Shown: positions 22,429 through 31,049, counted from the first letter of the stretch. The stretch: DNA of 64,000 bases from Enterobacteriaceae bacterium UBA7338 (GCA_002480085.1 DKPJ01000006.1:1-64000); one strand, 5' to 3'. Notes: generated by a model not told the origin, from the letters alone. A program made the numbers and translations.

Positions 22429-23613
22429 ATGACTAACAGCAACAGAATCAAGCTCACATGGATCAGCTTCTTCTCCTACGCCCTTACCGGTGCGTTGGTG
22501 ATCGTCACCGGGATGGTGATGGGCGATATCGCGAAGTACTTTGATCTTCCGGTTTCCAGCATGAGCAACACCTTCACCTTCCTGAACGCCGGGATCCTGA
22601 TCTCCATCTTCCTCAACGCCTGGCTGATGGAGATCGTGCCGTTAAAAACCCAGCTGCGTTTTGGCTTTGTGCTGATGGTACTGGCCGTAGCGGCGCTGAT
22701 GCTAAGCCACAGCCTGGCGCTCTTCTCCGCCGCGATGTTCGTACTGGGGCTGGTGAGCGGTATTACCATGTCGATCGGTACCTTCCTGGTGACGCAGATG
22801 TATGAAGGCCGCCAGCGTGGCTCCCGCCTGCTGTTCACCGACTCCTTCTTCAGCATGGCTGGCATGATCTTCCCGATGGTTGCCGCCTTCCTGCTGGCGC
22901 GCAGCATTGAGTGGTACTGGGTCTACGCCTGTATCGGTCTGGTCTACGTCGCCATCTTCGTGCTGACCATCGGCTGCGAGTTCCCGGCGCTGGGCAAACA
23001 CGCAGCCCCGAGCGATAAGCCAGTGGTAAAAGAGAAGTGGGGCATTGGCGTCCTGTTCCTCTCCATCGCCGCGCTCTGCTACATCCTCGGCCAGCTGGGC
23101 TTTATCTCCTGGGTGCCGGAGTATGCCAAAGGTCTGGGTATGGACGTTAGCGGACAGGGGAAACTGGTCAGCGACTTCTGGATGTCTTATATGTTCGGCA
23201 TGTGGGCGTTTAGCTTTATCCTGCGCTTCTTCGACCTGCAGCGTATTCTGACCGTGCTGGCTGGCATGGCGACCGTGCTGATGTACCTCTTCATCACCAG
23301 CAGCCCGGAACATATGGCATGGTTTATTCTGGCCCTCGGCTTCTTCTCCAGCGCCATCTACACCACCATCATTACCCTTGGCTCTCAGCAGACCAAAGTC
23401 GCCTCGCCGAAGCTGGTTAACTTTGTTCTCACCTGCGGCACCATTGGTACCATGCTCACCTTCGTGGTTACCGGTCCTATCGTTGCCAGCAGCGGCCCGC
23501 AGGCGGCACTGATGACGGCTAACGGTCTCTATGCCGTGGTATTCGTCATGTGCTTCGCGCTTGGCTTCGTTAGCCGCCATCGTCAGCACAGCAACACGGC
23601 TTCCGCGCACTAA
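22429..23613 (+). CDS. tsgA: MFS transporter-like protein TsgA
   Basis: TsgA is an inner-membrane protein of the major facilitator superfamily with about 12 hydrophobic segments; substrate unknown. The 394-residue product (MTNSNRIKLTWISFFSYALTGALV...) is collinear with the E. coli protein from end to end and contains the MYEGRQRGSRLLFTDSFF loop between TM4 and TM5. In Salmonella it was linked to tellurite/selenite sensitivity, hence the name. It lies just upstream of the nir operon but ends in its own hairpin. Confidence 0.95.
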   Translation: MTNSNRIKLTWISFFSYALTGALVIVTGMVMGDIAKYFDLPVSSMSNTFTFLNAGILISIFLNAWLMEIVPLKTQLRFGFVLMVLAVAALMLSHSLALFSAAMFVLGLVSGITMSIGTFLVTQMYEGRQRGSRLLFTDSFFSMAGMIFPMVAAFLLARSIEWYWVYACIGLVYVAIFVLTIGCEFPALGKHAAPSDKPVVKEKWGIGVLFLSIAALCYILGQLGFISWVPEYAKGLGMDVSGQGKLVSDFWMSYMFGMWAFSFILRFFDLQRILTVLAGMATVLMYLFITSSPEHMAWFILALGFFSSAIYTTIITLGSQQTKVASPKLVNFVLTCGTIGTMLTFVVTGPIVASSGPQAALMTANGLYAVVFVMCFALGFVSRHRQHSNTASAH

Positions 23614-23623
23614 GTTATTCCCG

Positions 23624-23646
23624 CCCCTTTTCGTCCTGAAAAGGGG
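23624..23646 (+). terminator. Probable terminator hairpin after tsgA
   Basis: CCCCTTTTC (23624-23632) pairs perfectly with GAAAAGGGG (23638-23646), loop GTCCT. Only a mixed CT-rich tract follows, so termination efficiency is uncertain. Confidence 0.6.
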
Positions 23647-23796
23647 CTAGTCTCTTCCTCTCCCAATGGTTTAATCCCATTAATCTTTAGTGGTAAGCCA
23701 GCTCAGGCAAAAACCCTCTTTTTTGTATGTTATTTGTGCTATCGCGAAAAGCCAGCTAATTCCGTGACTTAGAAAAATGCTGTCAAATCAGCAATA

Positions 23797-23812
23797 TACT
23801 CCTTAGGGGGTA
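23797..23812 (+). promoter_or_regulatory. NarL/NarP 7-2-7 site of the nir promoter
   Basis: TACTCCT-TA-GGGGGTA is a 7-2-7 palindrome of NarL/NarP heptamers with one mismatch. Its centre (23804.5) falls at -69.5 from the start point predicted by the FNR site, exactly the position of the activating NarL/NarP site in E. coli nirB. Confidence 0.8.
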
Positions 23813-23825
23813 GGTAGAGGTGAAA

Positions 23826-23839
23826 TTGATTTGCATCAA
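23826..23839 (+). promoter_or_regulatory. FNR site of the nir promoter
   Basis: TTGAT-TTGC-ATCAA is a perfect FNR palindrome. With the centre at -41.5 the transcript would start near 23874, and TAAGGT (23861-23866) sits as the -10 element. This is a class II anaerobic promoter, as in E. coli nirB. Confidence 0.9.
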
Positions 23840-23897
23840 TAAACGCCGTGGCTGAATCGTTAAGGTAGGCAGTAATAGAAAAGAAATCGAGGCAAAA

Positions 23898-26441
23898 ATG
23901 AGCAAAGTCAAAATCGCTATTATCGGTAACGGCATGGTTGGCCACCGTTTTATTGAGGATCTCCTCGATAAAGCTGACGCTGCCCGTTTCGACATTACCG
24001 TGTTTTGTGAAGAGCCGCGGAAAGCCTACGACCGTGTACATCTCTCTTCCTACTTCTCACACCACACTGCCGAAGAGCTGTCTCTGGTACGGGAAGGCTT
24101 CTACGAGAAGCACGGCGTCAAGGTGCTGGTGGGCGAGCGCGCTATCACTATCAACCGCCAGGAGAAGGTGATCCACTCCAGCGCTGGCCGCACGGTCTAT
24201 TACGATAAGCTGATTATGGCCACTGGCTCCTATCCATGGATCCCACCGATTAAAGGCTCCGAAACCCAGGATTGCTTTGTTTACCGCACCATTGAAGATT
24301 TGAACGCCATTGAAGCCTGCGCGCGCCGTAGCCGCCGGGGCGCGGTGGTAGGCGGTGGCCTGCTGGGTCTGGAAGCCGCCGGGGCGCTGAAGAACCTCGG
24401 CGTAGAGACCCACGTCATTGAGTTCGCGCCGATGCTGATGGCCGAGCAGCTTGACCAGATGGGCGGCGAGCAGCTGAAACGCAAAATTGAGAGCATGGGC
24501 GTGCGCGTGCACACCAGCAAAAACACCCAGGAGATCGTCCAGGAGGGCGTTGAGGGTCGTAAGACCATGCGCTTTGCCGACGGCAGCAGCCTGGAGATCG
24601 ACTTTATCGTCTTCTCAACCGGTATCCGCCCGCGCGACAAGCTGGCGACCCAGTGCGGCCTGGCAACGGCCCAGCGTGGCGGCATCATGGTGAACGACAC
24701 CTGCCAGACCTCCGACCCGGATATCTACGCCATCGGCGAGTGCGCCAGCTGGAACAACCGCGTCTACGGCCTGGTGGCCCCTGGCTACAAAATGGCGCAG
24801 GTTGCCGTGGACCATATTCTCGGGACGCCAAACGCCTTTGAAGGGGCGGATTTGAGCGCCAAGCTGAAACTGCTGGGCGTGGACGTCGGCGGCATTGGCG
24901 ATGCCCATGGCCGCACGCCGAACTCCCGCAGCTACGTCTACCTGGACGAGAGCAAAGAGGTCTACAAACGCCTGATCGTCAGCCCCGATAACAAAACCCT
25001 GCTCGGTGCGGTCCTGGTGGGTGACACCAGCGACTTTGGCAATTTACAGCAGCTGGTGCTGAACGCCATCGAGCTGCCGGAGAACCCGGACGCGCTGATC
25101 CTGCCCGCCCACGCGGGCAGCGGCAAACCCTCTATCGGCGTCGATAAGCTGCCGGACAGCGCGCAGATCTGCTCCTGCTTCGACGTGACCAAAGGCATGC
25201 TGATCTCTGCCATCAACAAGGGCTGCCATACGGTGGCAGCGCTGAAGGTGGAAACCAAAGCCGGTACCGGCTGCGGCGGCTGTATCCCACTGGTGACTCA
25301 GGTGCTGAACGCCGAGCTGGCGAAACAGGGCATCGAAGTGAACCACAGCCTGTGCGAACACTTTGCCTACTCCCGTCAGGAGCTGTACCACCTGATCCGC
25401 GTGGAAGGGATCAAAACCTTTGACGAGCTGCTGGCGAAACACGGTAAAGGCTACGGCTGTGAAGTGTGTAAACCCACCGTTGGCTCTCTGCTGGCCTCCT
25501 GCTGGAACGAATACATTCTGAAGCCGCAGCATACGCCGCTGCAGGATACCAACGATAACTTCCTCGCCAACATCCAGAAAGATGGCACCTACTCGGTGAT
25601 CCCGCGCTCTGCCGGGGGCGAAATCACCCCAGAAGGGCTGATGGAGGTGGGCCGTATCGCCCGCGAGTTTAACCTCTACACCAAAATCACCGGCTCCCAG
25701 CGTATCGGCCTGTTCGGCGCGCAGAAAGATGACCTGCCGGAGATCTGGCGTCAGCTGATTGAAGCCGGGTTCGAAACCGGTCATGCCTATGCTAAAGCGC
25801 TGCGGATGGCGAAAACCTGCGTCGGCTCAACCTGGTGCCGCTACGGCGTAGGCGACAGCGTGGGCTTCGGCGTCGAGCTGGAGAACCGCTACAAAGGCAT
25901 CCGTACCCCGCACAAAATGAAGTTTGGCGTCTCCGGCTGCACCCGCGAATGTGCTGAAGCCCAGGGCAAAGACGTGGGCATTATCGCCACTGAAAAAGGC
26001 TGGAACCTCTACGTCTGCGGTAACGGCGGGATGAAACCACGCCACGCGGATCTGCTGGCGGCGGATCTCGACCGCGACACGCTGGTGCGCTATCTCGACC
26101 GCTTTATGATGTTCTACATCCGCACCGCCGACAAGCTGACCCGTACCGCGTCCTGGCTGGATAATCTGGAAGGCGGCATTGACTACCTGAAGAGCGTGAT
26201 TATCGACGACAAGCTTGGCCTGAACAGCCAGCTGGAAGCGGAGATGGCTCGTCTGCGCGACGCCGTGATCTGCGAGTGGACCGCCACCGTCAACGATCCG
26301 CAGGCGCAGGTGCGCTTCAAACACTTTATCAACAGCGATCGCCGCGACCCGGCAGTACAGAGCGTACCGGAACGTCAGCAGCATCGTCCGGCCACGCCGT
26401 ATGAGCGTATCCCGGTCACCCTGGTGGAGGAAACCGTATGA
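23898..26441 (+). CDS. nirB: NADH-dependent nitrite reductase, large subunit
   Basis: NirB is the cytoplasmic siroheme enzyme that reduces nitrite to ammonium with NADH under anaerobiosis. The 847 residues match E. coli exactly in length. The FAD/NAD oxidoreductase domain (IAIIGNGMVGHRFIEDL; VVGGGLLGLEAAG) is N-terminal. A [2Fe-2S] BFD-like segment (CSCF...GTGCGGC) lies near 420-465. A ferredoxin-like region follows, then the [4Fe-4S]-siroheme motifs TCVGSTWC and SGCTRECAE near 640-690. FNR and NarL/NarP sites precede it. Confidence 0.99.
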   Translation: MSKVKIAIIGNGMVGHRFIEDLLDKADAARFDITVFCEEPRKAYDRVHLSSYFSHHTAEELSLVREGFYEKHGVKVLVGERAITINRQEKVIHSSAGRTVYYDKLIMATGSYPWIPPIKGSETQDCFVYRTIEDLNAIEACARRSRRGAVVGGGLLGLEAAGALKNLGVETHVIEFAPMLMAEQLDQMGGEQLKRKIESMGVRVHTSKNTQEIVQEGVEGRKTMRFADGSSLEIDFIVFSTGIRPRDKLATQCGLATAQRGGIMVNDTCQTSDPDIYAIGECASWNNRVYGLVAPGYKMAQVAVDHILGTPNAFEGADLSAKLKLLGVDVGGIGDAHGRTPNSRSYVYLDESKEVYKRLIVSPDNKTLLGAVLVGDTSDFGNLQQLVLNAIELPENPDALILPAHAGSGKPSIGVDKLPDSAQICSCFDVTKGMLISAINKGCHTVAALKVETKAGTGCGGCIPLVTQVLNAELAKQGIEVNHSLCEHFAYSRQELYHLIRVEGIKTFDELLAKHGKGYGCEVCKPTVGSLLASCWNEYILKPQHTPLQDTNDNFLANIQKDGTYSVIPRSAGGEITPEGLMEVGRIAREFNLYTKITGSQRIGLFGAQKDDLPEIWRQLIEAGFETGHAYAKALRMAKTCVGSTWCRYGVGDSVGFGVELENRYKGIRTPHKMKFGVSGCTRECAEAQGKDVGIIATEKGWNLYVCGNGGMKPRHADLLAADLDRDTLVRYLDRFMMFYIRTADKLTRTASWLDNLEGGIDYLKSVIIDDKLGLNSQLEAEMARLRDAVICEWTATVNDPQAQVRFKHFINSDRRDPAVQSVPERQQHRPATPYERIPVTLVEETV

Positions 26442-26764
26442 GCCAGTGGAACACCGTCTGTCAGCTCGCTGACATCGTCCCGGCAACCGGCGTTTGCGCC
26501 CTGCTGAACAACCAGCAGATTGCCATCTTCCGTCCACGGGCGGATGAGCAGGTCTACGCCATCAGCAATATCGATCCCTTCTTTGAAGCCAGCGTACTGT
26601 CGCGGGGCATCATCGCCGAGCACGACGGTGAGCTGTGGGTGGCCAGCCCGCTGAAGAAGCAGCGCTTCCGCCTGCGTGACGGCCTGTGCATGGAGGATGC
26701 GGAGCACTCCGTGACCCGCTTCGATGCGCGGGTTAAAGACGGCGAAGTACAGATTAAAGCGTAA
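26438..26764 (+). CDS. nirD: NADH-dependent nitrite reductase, small subunit
   Basis: NirD is the small subunit needed for NADH-nitrite reductase activity. It has a Rieske-like fold but lacks the Cys/His cluster ligands in this enteric class, and none is seen here. The 108-residue protein (MSQWNTVCQLADIVPATGVC...) equals E. coli in length. Its ATG overlaps the nirB stop by four bases (ATGA), so expression is coupled. Confidence 0.97.
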   Translation: MSQWNTVCQLADIVPATGVCALLNNQQIAIFRPRADEQVYAISNIDPFFEASVLSRGIIAEHDGELWVASPLKKQRFRLRDGLCMEDAEHSVTRFDARVKDGEVQIKA

Positions 26765-26770
26765 TACCCC

Positions 26771-26793
26771 GGCGGGGGTGCACTGCCCCCGCC
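26771..26793 (+). other. Strong G+C-rich stem-loop between nirD and nirC
   Basis: GGCGGGGG (26771-26778) pairs with CCCCCGCC (26786-26793). It starts 6 nt past the nirD stop. The next run of Ts begins 13 nt later, so it may act as a partial terminator or as a 3' stabiliser of the nirBD message. Confidence 0.6.
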
Positions 26794-26805
26794 TGTTAAC
26801 CTTCT

Positions 26806-26850
26806 GTTTTTTAACTTTTTCTTTTTTAAATTTTTCTTTTTTAACTTTGG
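26806..26850 (+). repeat. Three tandem 15-bp T-rich repeats in the nirC leader
   Basis: Three abutting 15-mers are GTTTTTTAACTTTTT (26806-26820), CTTTTTTAAATTTTT (26821-26835) and CTTTTTTAACTTTGG (26836-26850). The last copy ends in the GG of the nirC ribosome-binding site. The transcript here would be an unstructured U-rich tract directly upstream of the Shine-Dalgarno. Confidence 0.85.
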
Positions 26851-26862
26851 ATGATCAACGTT

Positions 26863-27669
26863 ATGTTTACCGACACTATCAACAAGTGTGCGGCTAACGC
26901 TGCGCGCATTGCACGCCTCTCTACACATAATCCGCTGGGCTTCTGGATCGGCTCCGCGATGGCCGGCGCCTACGTGGGCCTGGCGATTATCCTGATCTTT
27001 ACCCTCGGTAACCTGCTCGACCCGGCGGTGCGTCCGCTGGTGATGGGCGCTACCTTCGGCATCGCGCTGACGCTGGTGATCATTGCTGGCTCCGAGCTGT
27101 TTACCGGCCACACCATGTTCCTGACCCTGGGCGTGAAAGCCGGCACCATCAGCCACGGCCAGATGTGGGCGATCCTACCGCAAACCTGGCTGGGCAACCT
27201 GGTGGGTTCGGTGCTGGTGGCCCTGCTCTACTTCTGGGGCGGCGGCAGCCTGCTGTCGGTGGATACCAGCCTGGTGCACACCGTGGCCCTGGCGAAAACC
27301 AGCGCCCCTGCCAGCGTGCTGTTCTTCAAGGGCGTGCTCTGCAACTGGCTGGTTTGCCTGGCGATCTGGATGGCGATCCGCACCGAGGGCGCGGCGAAGT
27401 TCCTCGCTATCTGGTGGTGCCTGCTGGCGTTTATCGCCTCCGGCTACGAGCACTCGGTTGCCAACATGACCCTGTTCGCTTTATCGTGGTTCGGCCACCA
27501 CAGCGAAGCCTATACCCTTGCCGGTATCGGACATAACCTGTTGTGGGTTACGCTGGGGAATACTTTATCCGGGGCCATATTTATGGGGCTGGGATATTGG
27601 TATGCTACTCCTCGCGCAGAGCGTCCTGTTCCTGCTAAAAATGCCGCGCAGGAAACCGTTAACCCTTAA
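26863..27669 (+). CDS. nirC: Nitrite transporter NirC
   Basis: NirC is an inner-membrane channel of the formate/nitrite transporter (FNT) family that moves nitrite across the membrane. From ATG 26863 (MFTDTINKCAANAARIARLS) it has 268 residues, the E. coli length, with six hydrophobic segments and the family loop SELFTGHTMFLTLGVKAG. The alternative ATG at 26851 is rejected because GGATGA, the ribosome-binding site for 26863, would fall inside it. Third gene of the nir operon. Confidence 0.96.
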   Translation: MFTDTINKCAANAARIARLSTHNPLGFWIGSAMAGAYVGLAIILIFTLGNLLDPAVRPLVMGATFGIALTLVIIAGSELFTGHTMFLTLGVKAGTISHGQMWAILPQTWLGNLVGSVLVALLYFWGGGSLLSVDTSLVHTVALAKTSAPASVLFFKGVLCNWLVCLAIWMAIRTEGAAKFLAIWWCLLAFIASGYEHSVANMTLFALSWFGHHSEAYTLAGIGHNLLWVTLGNTLSGAIFMGLGYWYATPRAERPVPAKNAAQETVNP

Positions 27670-27706
27670 AGCGAGTTAGCGCTTAAAACTATAACGAGGT
27701 TATGTC

Positions 27707-29080
27707 GTGCACCATCTTCCTATTTTTTGCCAGTTACGCGATCGCGACTGCCTGCTCGTCGGCGGTGGCGATGTCGCAGAGCGTAAAGCCCGCTTGCTTC
27801 TGGAAGCCGGTGCGCGGCTTACCGTCAATGCGCTGCACTTCGATCCGCAGTTTACCGTGTGGGCGGACGAAGGGATGGTCACTCTGGTGGAGGGCCACTT
27901 CGATGAGGCGCTGCTCGATCCCTGCTGGCTGGTGATTGCCGCCACCGACGACGATGCGGTTAATCAGCAGGTCAGCGATGCGGCAGAAGCGCGCCGCATC
28001 TTCTGTAACGTGGTCGATGCGCCGAAAGAGGCGAGCTTTATCATGCCCTCGATTATCGACCGCTCGCCGCTGATGGTGGCGATCTCCTCCGGCGGCACCT
28101 CTCCGGTACTGGCGCGCCTGCTGCGTGAAAAGCTGGAGTCGCTGCTGCCGCTGCACCTCGGAAAAATCGCTGGCTACGCCGGAACCCTGCGCGGACGGGT
28201 GAAAGCCACCTTCGCGACCATGGCCGAGCGCCGCCGCTTCTGGGAGAAGTTTTTTACCAACGACCGTCTCGCCCAGTATCTGGCCAACAGCGATCGTCTC
28301 GCCATCGACAAAGAGACGGAGTCGCTGTTTAACGCGCCGCTCGATAACCGGGGAGAAGTGGTGCTGGTCGGCGCGGGGCCGGGCGATGCCGGGCTGCTGA
28401 CGCTGAAAGGGCTACAGCAGATCCAGCAGGCGGACGTGGTAGTCTACGACCGTCTGGTCTCAGACGATATTATGAACCTGGTACGCCGCGACGCCGATCG
28501 TATTTTTGTTGGCAAACGCGCGGGCTACCACTGCGTGCCGCAGGAGGAGATTAACCAGATCCTGCTGCGCCAGGCGCAGTCCGGTAAGCGCGTGGTGCGC
28601 CTGAAAGGCGGCGATCCGTTTATCTTTGGTCGCGGCGGCGAAGAGCTGGAGACGCTGTGCCATGCGGGGATCCCCTTCTCGGTGGTGCCGGGCATTACCG
28701 CCGCCTCGGGCTGCTCCGCCTACTCCGGTATTCCGCTGACCCACCGCGACTATGCCCAGAGCGTGCGGCTGATCACCGGCCACCTGAAAACCGGTGGCGA
28801 GCTGGACTGGGAGAACCTGGCCGCAGAGAAGCAGACCCTGGTGTTCTATATGGGGCTAAACCAGGCCGCAACGATCCAGCAGAAGCTTATTGATTACGGG
28901 ATGCAGGCGGATATGCCGGTGGCGCTGGTGGAGAACGGCACGGCGGTACAGCAGCGGGTTGTGAGCGGAGTGCTGAGCGAGCTGGGTACGCTGGCGCAGC
29001 AGGTTGAGAGCCCGGCGCTGATTATCGTGGGCCGCGTCGTCGCCCTGCGCGACAAGCTGAACTGGTTCTCGAACCACTAA
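27707..29080 (+). CDS. cysG: Siroheme synthase (multifunctional)
   Basis: CysG makes siroheme, the cofactor of NirB and of sulfite reductase. The N-terminal half (about 1-210) is precorrin-2 dehydrogenase/sirohydrochlorin ferrochelatase with Rossmann motif VGGGDVAERKA and the SSGGTSPV loop (Ser128 is phosphorylated in Salmonella). The C-terminal half (about 216-457) is uroporphyrinogen-III C-methyltransferase with VGAGPGDAGLLTLKG and KGGDPFIFGRGGEE. It starts at GTG 27707 after ACGAGG, as in E. coli. The ATG at 27702 is in another frame. Confidence 0.98.
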   Translation: MHHLPIFCQLRDRDCLLVGGGDVAERKARLLLEAGARLTVNALHFDPQFTVWADEGMVTLVEGHFDEALLDPCWLVIAATDDDAVNQQVSDAAEARRIFCNVVDAPKEASFIMPSIIDRSPLMVAISSGGTSPVLARLLREKLESLLPLHLGKIAGYAGTLRGRVKATFATMAERRRFWEKFFTNDRLAQYLANSDRLAIDKETESLFNAPLDNRGEVVLVGAGPGDAGLLTLKGLQQIQQADVVVYDRLVSDDIMNLVRRDADRIFVGKRAGYHCVPQEEINQILLRQAQSGKRVVRLKGGDPFIFGRGGEELETLCHAGIPFSVVPGITAASGCSAYSGIPLTHRDYAQSVRLITGHLKTGGELDWENLAAEKQTLVFYMGLNQAATIQQKLIDYGMQADMPVALVENGTAVQQRVVSGVLSELGTLAQQVESPALIIVGRVVALRDKLNWFSNH

Positions 29081-29093
29081 CGGCGAGTTTAAT

Positions 29094-29271
29094 CGTAGGC
29101 CGGGCAAACGCAGTGCCGCCCGGCGTTGCGGCATCAGCAGAGTAACGCCCGGTGGCGCTTCGCTTACGCGGGCCTACAAACCGCACCGTGCCACCGTAGG
29201 CCGGGCAAGGCAACGCCGCCGCCCGGCACAACGAGCAACGCCTGATGGCGCTGCGCTTATCAGGCCTACGG
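29094..29271. repeat. BIME array of four REP units between cysG and trpS
   Basis: Four palindromic units with alternating orientation lie at about 29094-29124, 29149-29178, 29195-29226 and 29240-29271 (GTAGGCCGGGCAAAC…GCCCGGC, CGCCCGGTGGCGCTTCGC…, and so on). They fill the whole convergent gap; E. coli K-12 carries the yhfL/frl/yhfS-Z genes at this place. Confidence 0.85.
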
Positions 29272-29287
29272 CAGCGACATACGGGAA

Positions 29288-30292
29288 TTACGGCTTGGCA
29301 ACAAAACCGATTGCTTCATATACCGCTTTCAGCGTCTCTGCGGCGCGGGCGCTGGCTTTCTCGGCACCCTCTTTCATGATGCGCTGCAGGAAAGCTTCAT
29401 CGTTACGGTAGCGGTGATAGCGCTCCTGAAGTTCGGTCAGCATGCCGGAAACCGCTTCCGCCACTTCCCCCTTCAGATGACCGTACATTTTGCCTTCGAA
29501 ATGCTGCTCCAGCTCGGCAATGCTCTGCCCGGTTACGCCAGAGAGGATATCCAGCAGGTTAGAGACGCCTGCCTTCTCCTTCACGTCGTAGCGCACCACC
29601 GGCGGCTCTTCGGAGTCGGTTACCGCACGTTTGATCTTCTTCACTACCGACTTCGGATCTTCCAGCAGGCCGATAACGTTGTTGCGGTTATCGTCAGACT
29701 TGGACATCTTTTTGGTCGGCTCCAGCAGGGACATCACGCGGGCGCCGGATTTCGGAATGAACGGCTCCGGCACTTTGAACACGTCGCCGTAGATGGCGTT
29801 GAAGCGCTGGGCAATATCGCGGCTCAGCTCCAGATGCTGCTTCTGGTCTTCACCGACCGGTACCTGGTTAGTCTGATAGAGCAGAATATCCGCCGCCATC
29901 AGCACCGGGTAGTCAAACAGGCCGGCGTTGATGTTCTCAGAGTAGCGCGCTGACTTGTCTTTAAACTGGGTCATGCGGCTCAGCTCGCCGAAATAGGTGT
30001 AGCAGTTCAGCGCCCAGCCCAGCTGCGCGTGCTCTGGCACGTGGGACTGAACGAAAATGGTGCTCTTCTCGGGATCGATCCCGCAGGCCAGGTAGAGCGC
30101 CAGCGTATCCAGGGTTGCCTTACGCAGCTTCTCGGGATCCTGGCGCGCGGTGATGGCGTGGAGATCCACGATGCAGTAGATGCAGTCGTACTCATCCTGC
30201 ATGGTTACCCACTGACGCAGCGCACCCATATAGTTGCCGATGGTCAGTTCACCTGAGGGCTGTGCGCCACTAAAGACGATGGGCTTAGTCAT
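29288..30292 (-). CDS. trpS: Tryptophanyl-tRNA synthetase
   Basis: TrpS charges tRNA-Trp in the cytoplasm. It is a class Ic synthetase. From ATG 30292 (MTKPIVFSGAQPSGELTIGN) it has 334 residues, the E. coli length. The HIGH-like motif is TIGN near 17 and the KMSKS loop is KKMSKSDDN near 195. ATG 30292 follows AGGAACAG. The start overlaps the end of gph by 8 nt, and it closes the aroK-aroB-damX-dam-rpe-gph-trpS operon. Confidence 0.98.
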   Translation of the reverse strand: MTKPIVFSGAQPSGELTIGNYMGALRQWVTMQDEYDCIYCIVDLHAITARQDPEKLRKATLDTLALYLACGIDPEKSTIFVQSHVPEHAQLGWALNCYTYFGELSRMTQFKDKSARYSENINAGLFDYPVLMAADILLYQTNQVPVGEDQKQHLELSRDIAQRFNAIYGDVFKVPEPFIPKSGARVMSLLEPTKKMSKSDDNRNNVIGLLEDPKSVVKKIKRAVTDSEEPPVVRYDVKEKAGVSNLLDILSGVTGQSIAELEQHFEGKMYGHLKGEVAEAVSGMLTELQERYHRYRNDEAFLQRIMKEGAEKASARAAETLKAVYEAIGFVAKP

Positions 30293-31049
30293 TTTTCTGT
30301 TCCTGATGTTCGCTATATGGAAGCCCAAGCGCGGGCAGTAACTCTTTAAAATGGTCGAAGATATGATCCGGCTCGCTCAGCGCGATGGCTTCGCCGTAGT
30401 TATAGCCGTAGGTCAGGCCCACGGCGCAGCAGCCAGCCGCCTTCGCCGCCTGAATATCATTCCGCGAATCGCCGACGAACAGCAGCGCCTGCGCGGCTAC
30501 CCCCAGCTTCTCGGCTACCAGCAGCAGCGGCTCCGGGTGCGGCTTTTTGTTTTTGACGTCGTCACCGCCAATAACCAGCGTGAAGTAGCGGGCGATATCC
30601 AGCGCCTCCAGCAGCGGCGCAACAAACGGCGTCGGCTTATTGGTCACCAGCGCCAGCGGATACCCCTCTTCATGCAGCGCCGCCAGGGTGCCAACCACGT
30701 CCGGGAAGAGGTAGCTCCCCTCTTCAACGGCCTCGGCGTAGTAGCGGTCAAACAGCTTGCGCAGAATGCGGGCCTGCTCCTCTTCGGGAATGGCGGCATG
30801 ATCGATAGCCGGTTTGCCCGTCATTGCACGCTGGCTGGCGTGCTCCTGACGAGACCAGGCCAGCGCCCGCTGCATCAGCACGTCAGCGCCGTTGCCGATC
30901 CACGTCACCACCCGAGCCTCACCGGCAGCGGGCAGCTCCAGCGCGTAGAGCGCCTGGTCTACCGCGTGGGTCAGGCCCGGCGCGCTATCCACCAGCGTGC
31001 CGTCGAGGTCGAATGCAATCGCCTGGATCCCGTCGATTTTTTTAGCCAT
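30285..31049 (-). CDS. gph: Phosphoglycolate phosphatase
   Basis: Gph removes 2-phosphoglycolate, for example that released during repair of DNA 3' ends. It is a HAD-superfamily enzyme: motif I AFDLDGTLVDS (nucleophile Asp near 13), motif II VTNKP, motif III KPHPEP and motif IV FVGDSRNDIQAA. From ATG 31049 (MAKKIDGIQAIAFDLDG) it has 254 residues against 252 in E. coli. A 36-codon extension into rpe is rejected. It overlaps rpe by 8 nt upstream and trpS by 8 nt downstream. Confidence 0.97.
   Translation of the reverse strand: MAKKIDGIQAIAFDLDGTLVDSAPGLTHAVDQALYALELPAAGEARVVTWIGNGADVLMQRALAWSRQEHASQRAMTGKPAIDHAAIPEEEQARILRKLFDRYYAEAVEEGSYLFPDVVGTLAALHEEGYPLALVTNKPTPFVAPLLEALDIARYFTLVIGGDDVKNKKPHPEPLLLVAEKLGVAAQALLFVGDSRNDIQAAKAAGCCAVGLTYGYNYGEAIALSEPDHIFDHFKELLPALGLPYSEHQEQKND

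Noticed and set aside
22702..23610. 302-codon minus-strand open frame opposite tsgA
   Set aside because: Shadow of the tsgA membrane-protein codons; highly charged nonsense composition and no start signals.
26806..26850. T-rich tandem repeats considered as a CRISPR or as a terminator
   Set aside because: The units are 15 bp, contiguous and without spacers, so not CRISPR; the hairpin upstream is 13 nt away from the first T-run, so not a standard terminator.
27702..27935. ATG-initiated frame overlapping the cysG start
   Set aside because: It stops after 77 codons, whereas the GTG frame at 27707 gives full-length CysG, as in E. coli.
29022..29231. Small minus-strand frame across the cysG-trpS REP array
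   Set aside because: REP sequences produce open frames of this kind (FVGPRKRSATGRY…AFARPT); a nearly identical peptide arises from the REP unit near 14370, so it is a repeat artefact.
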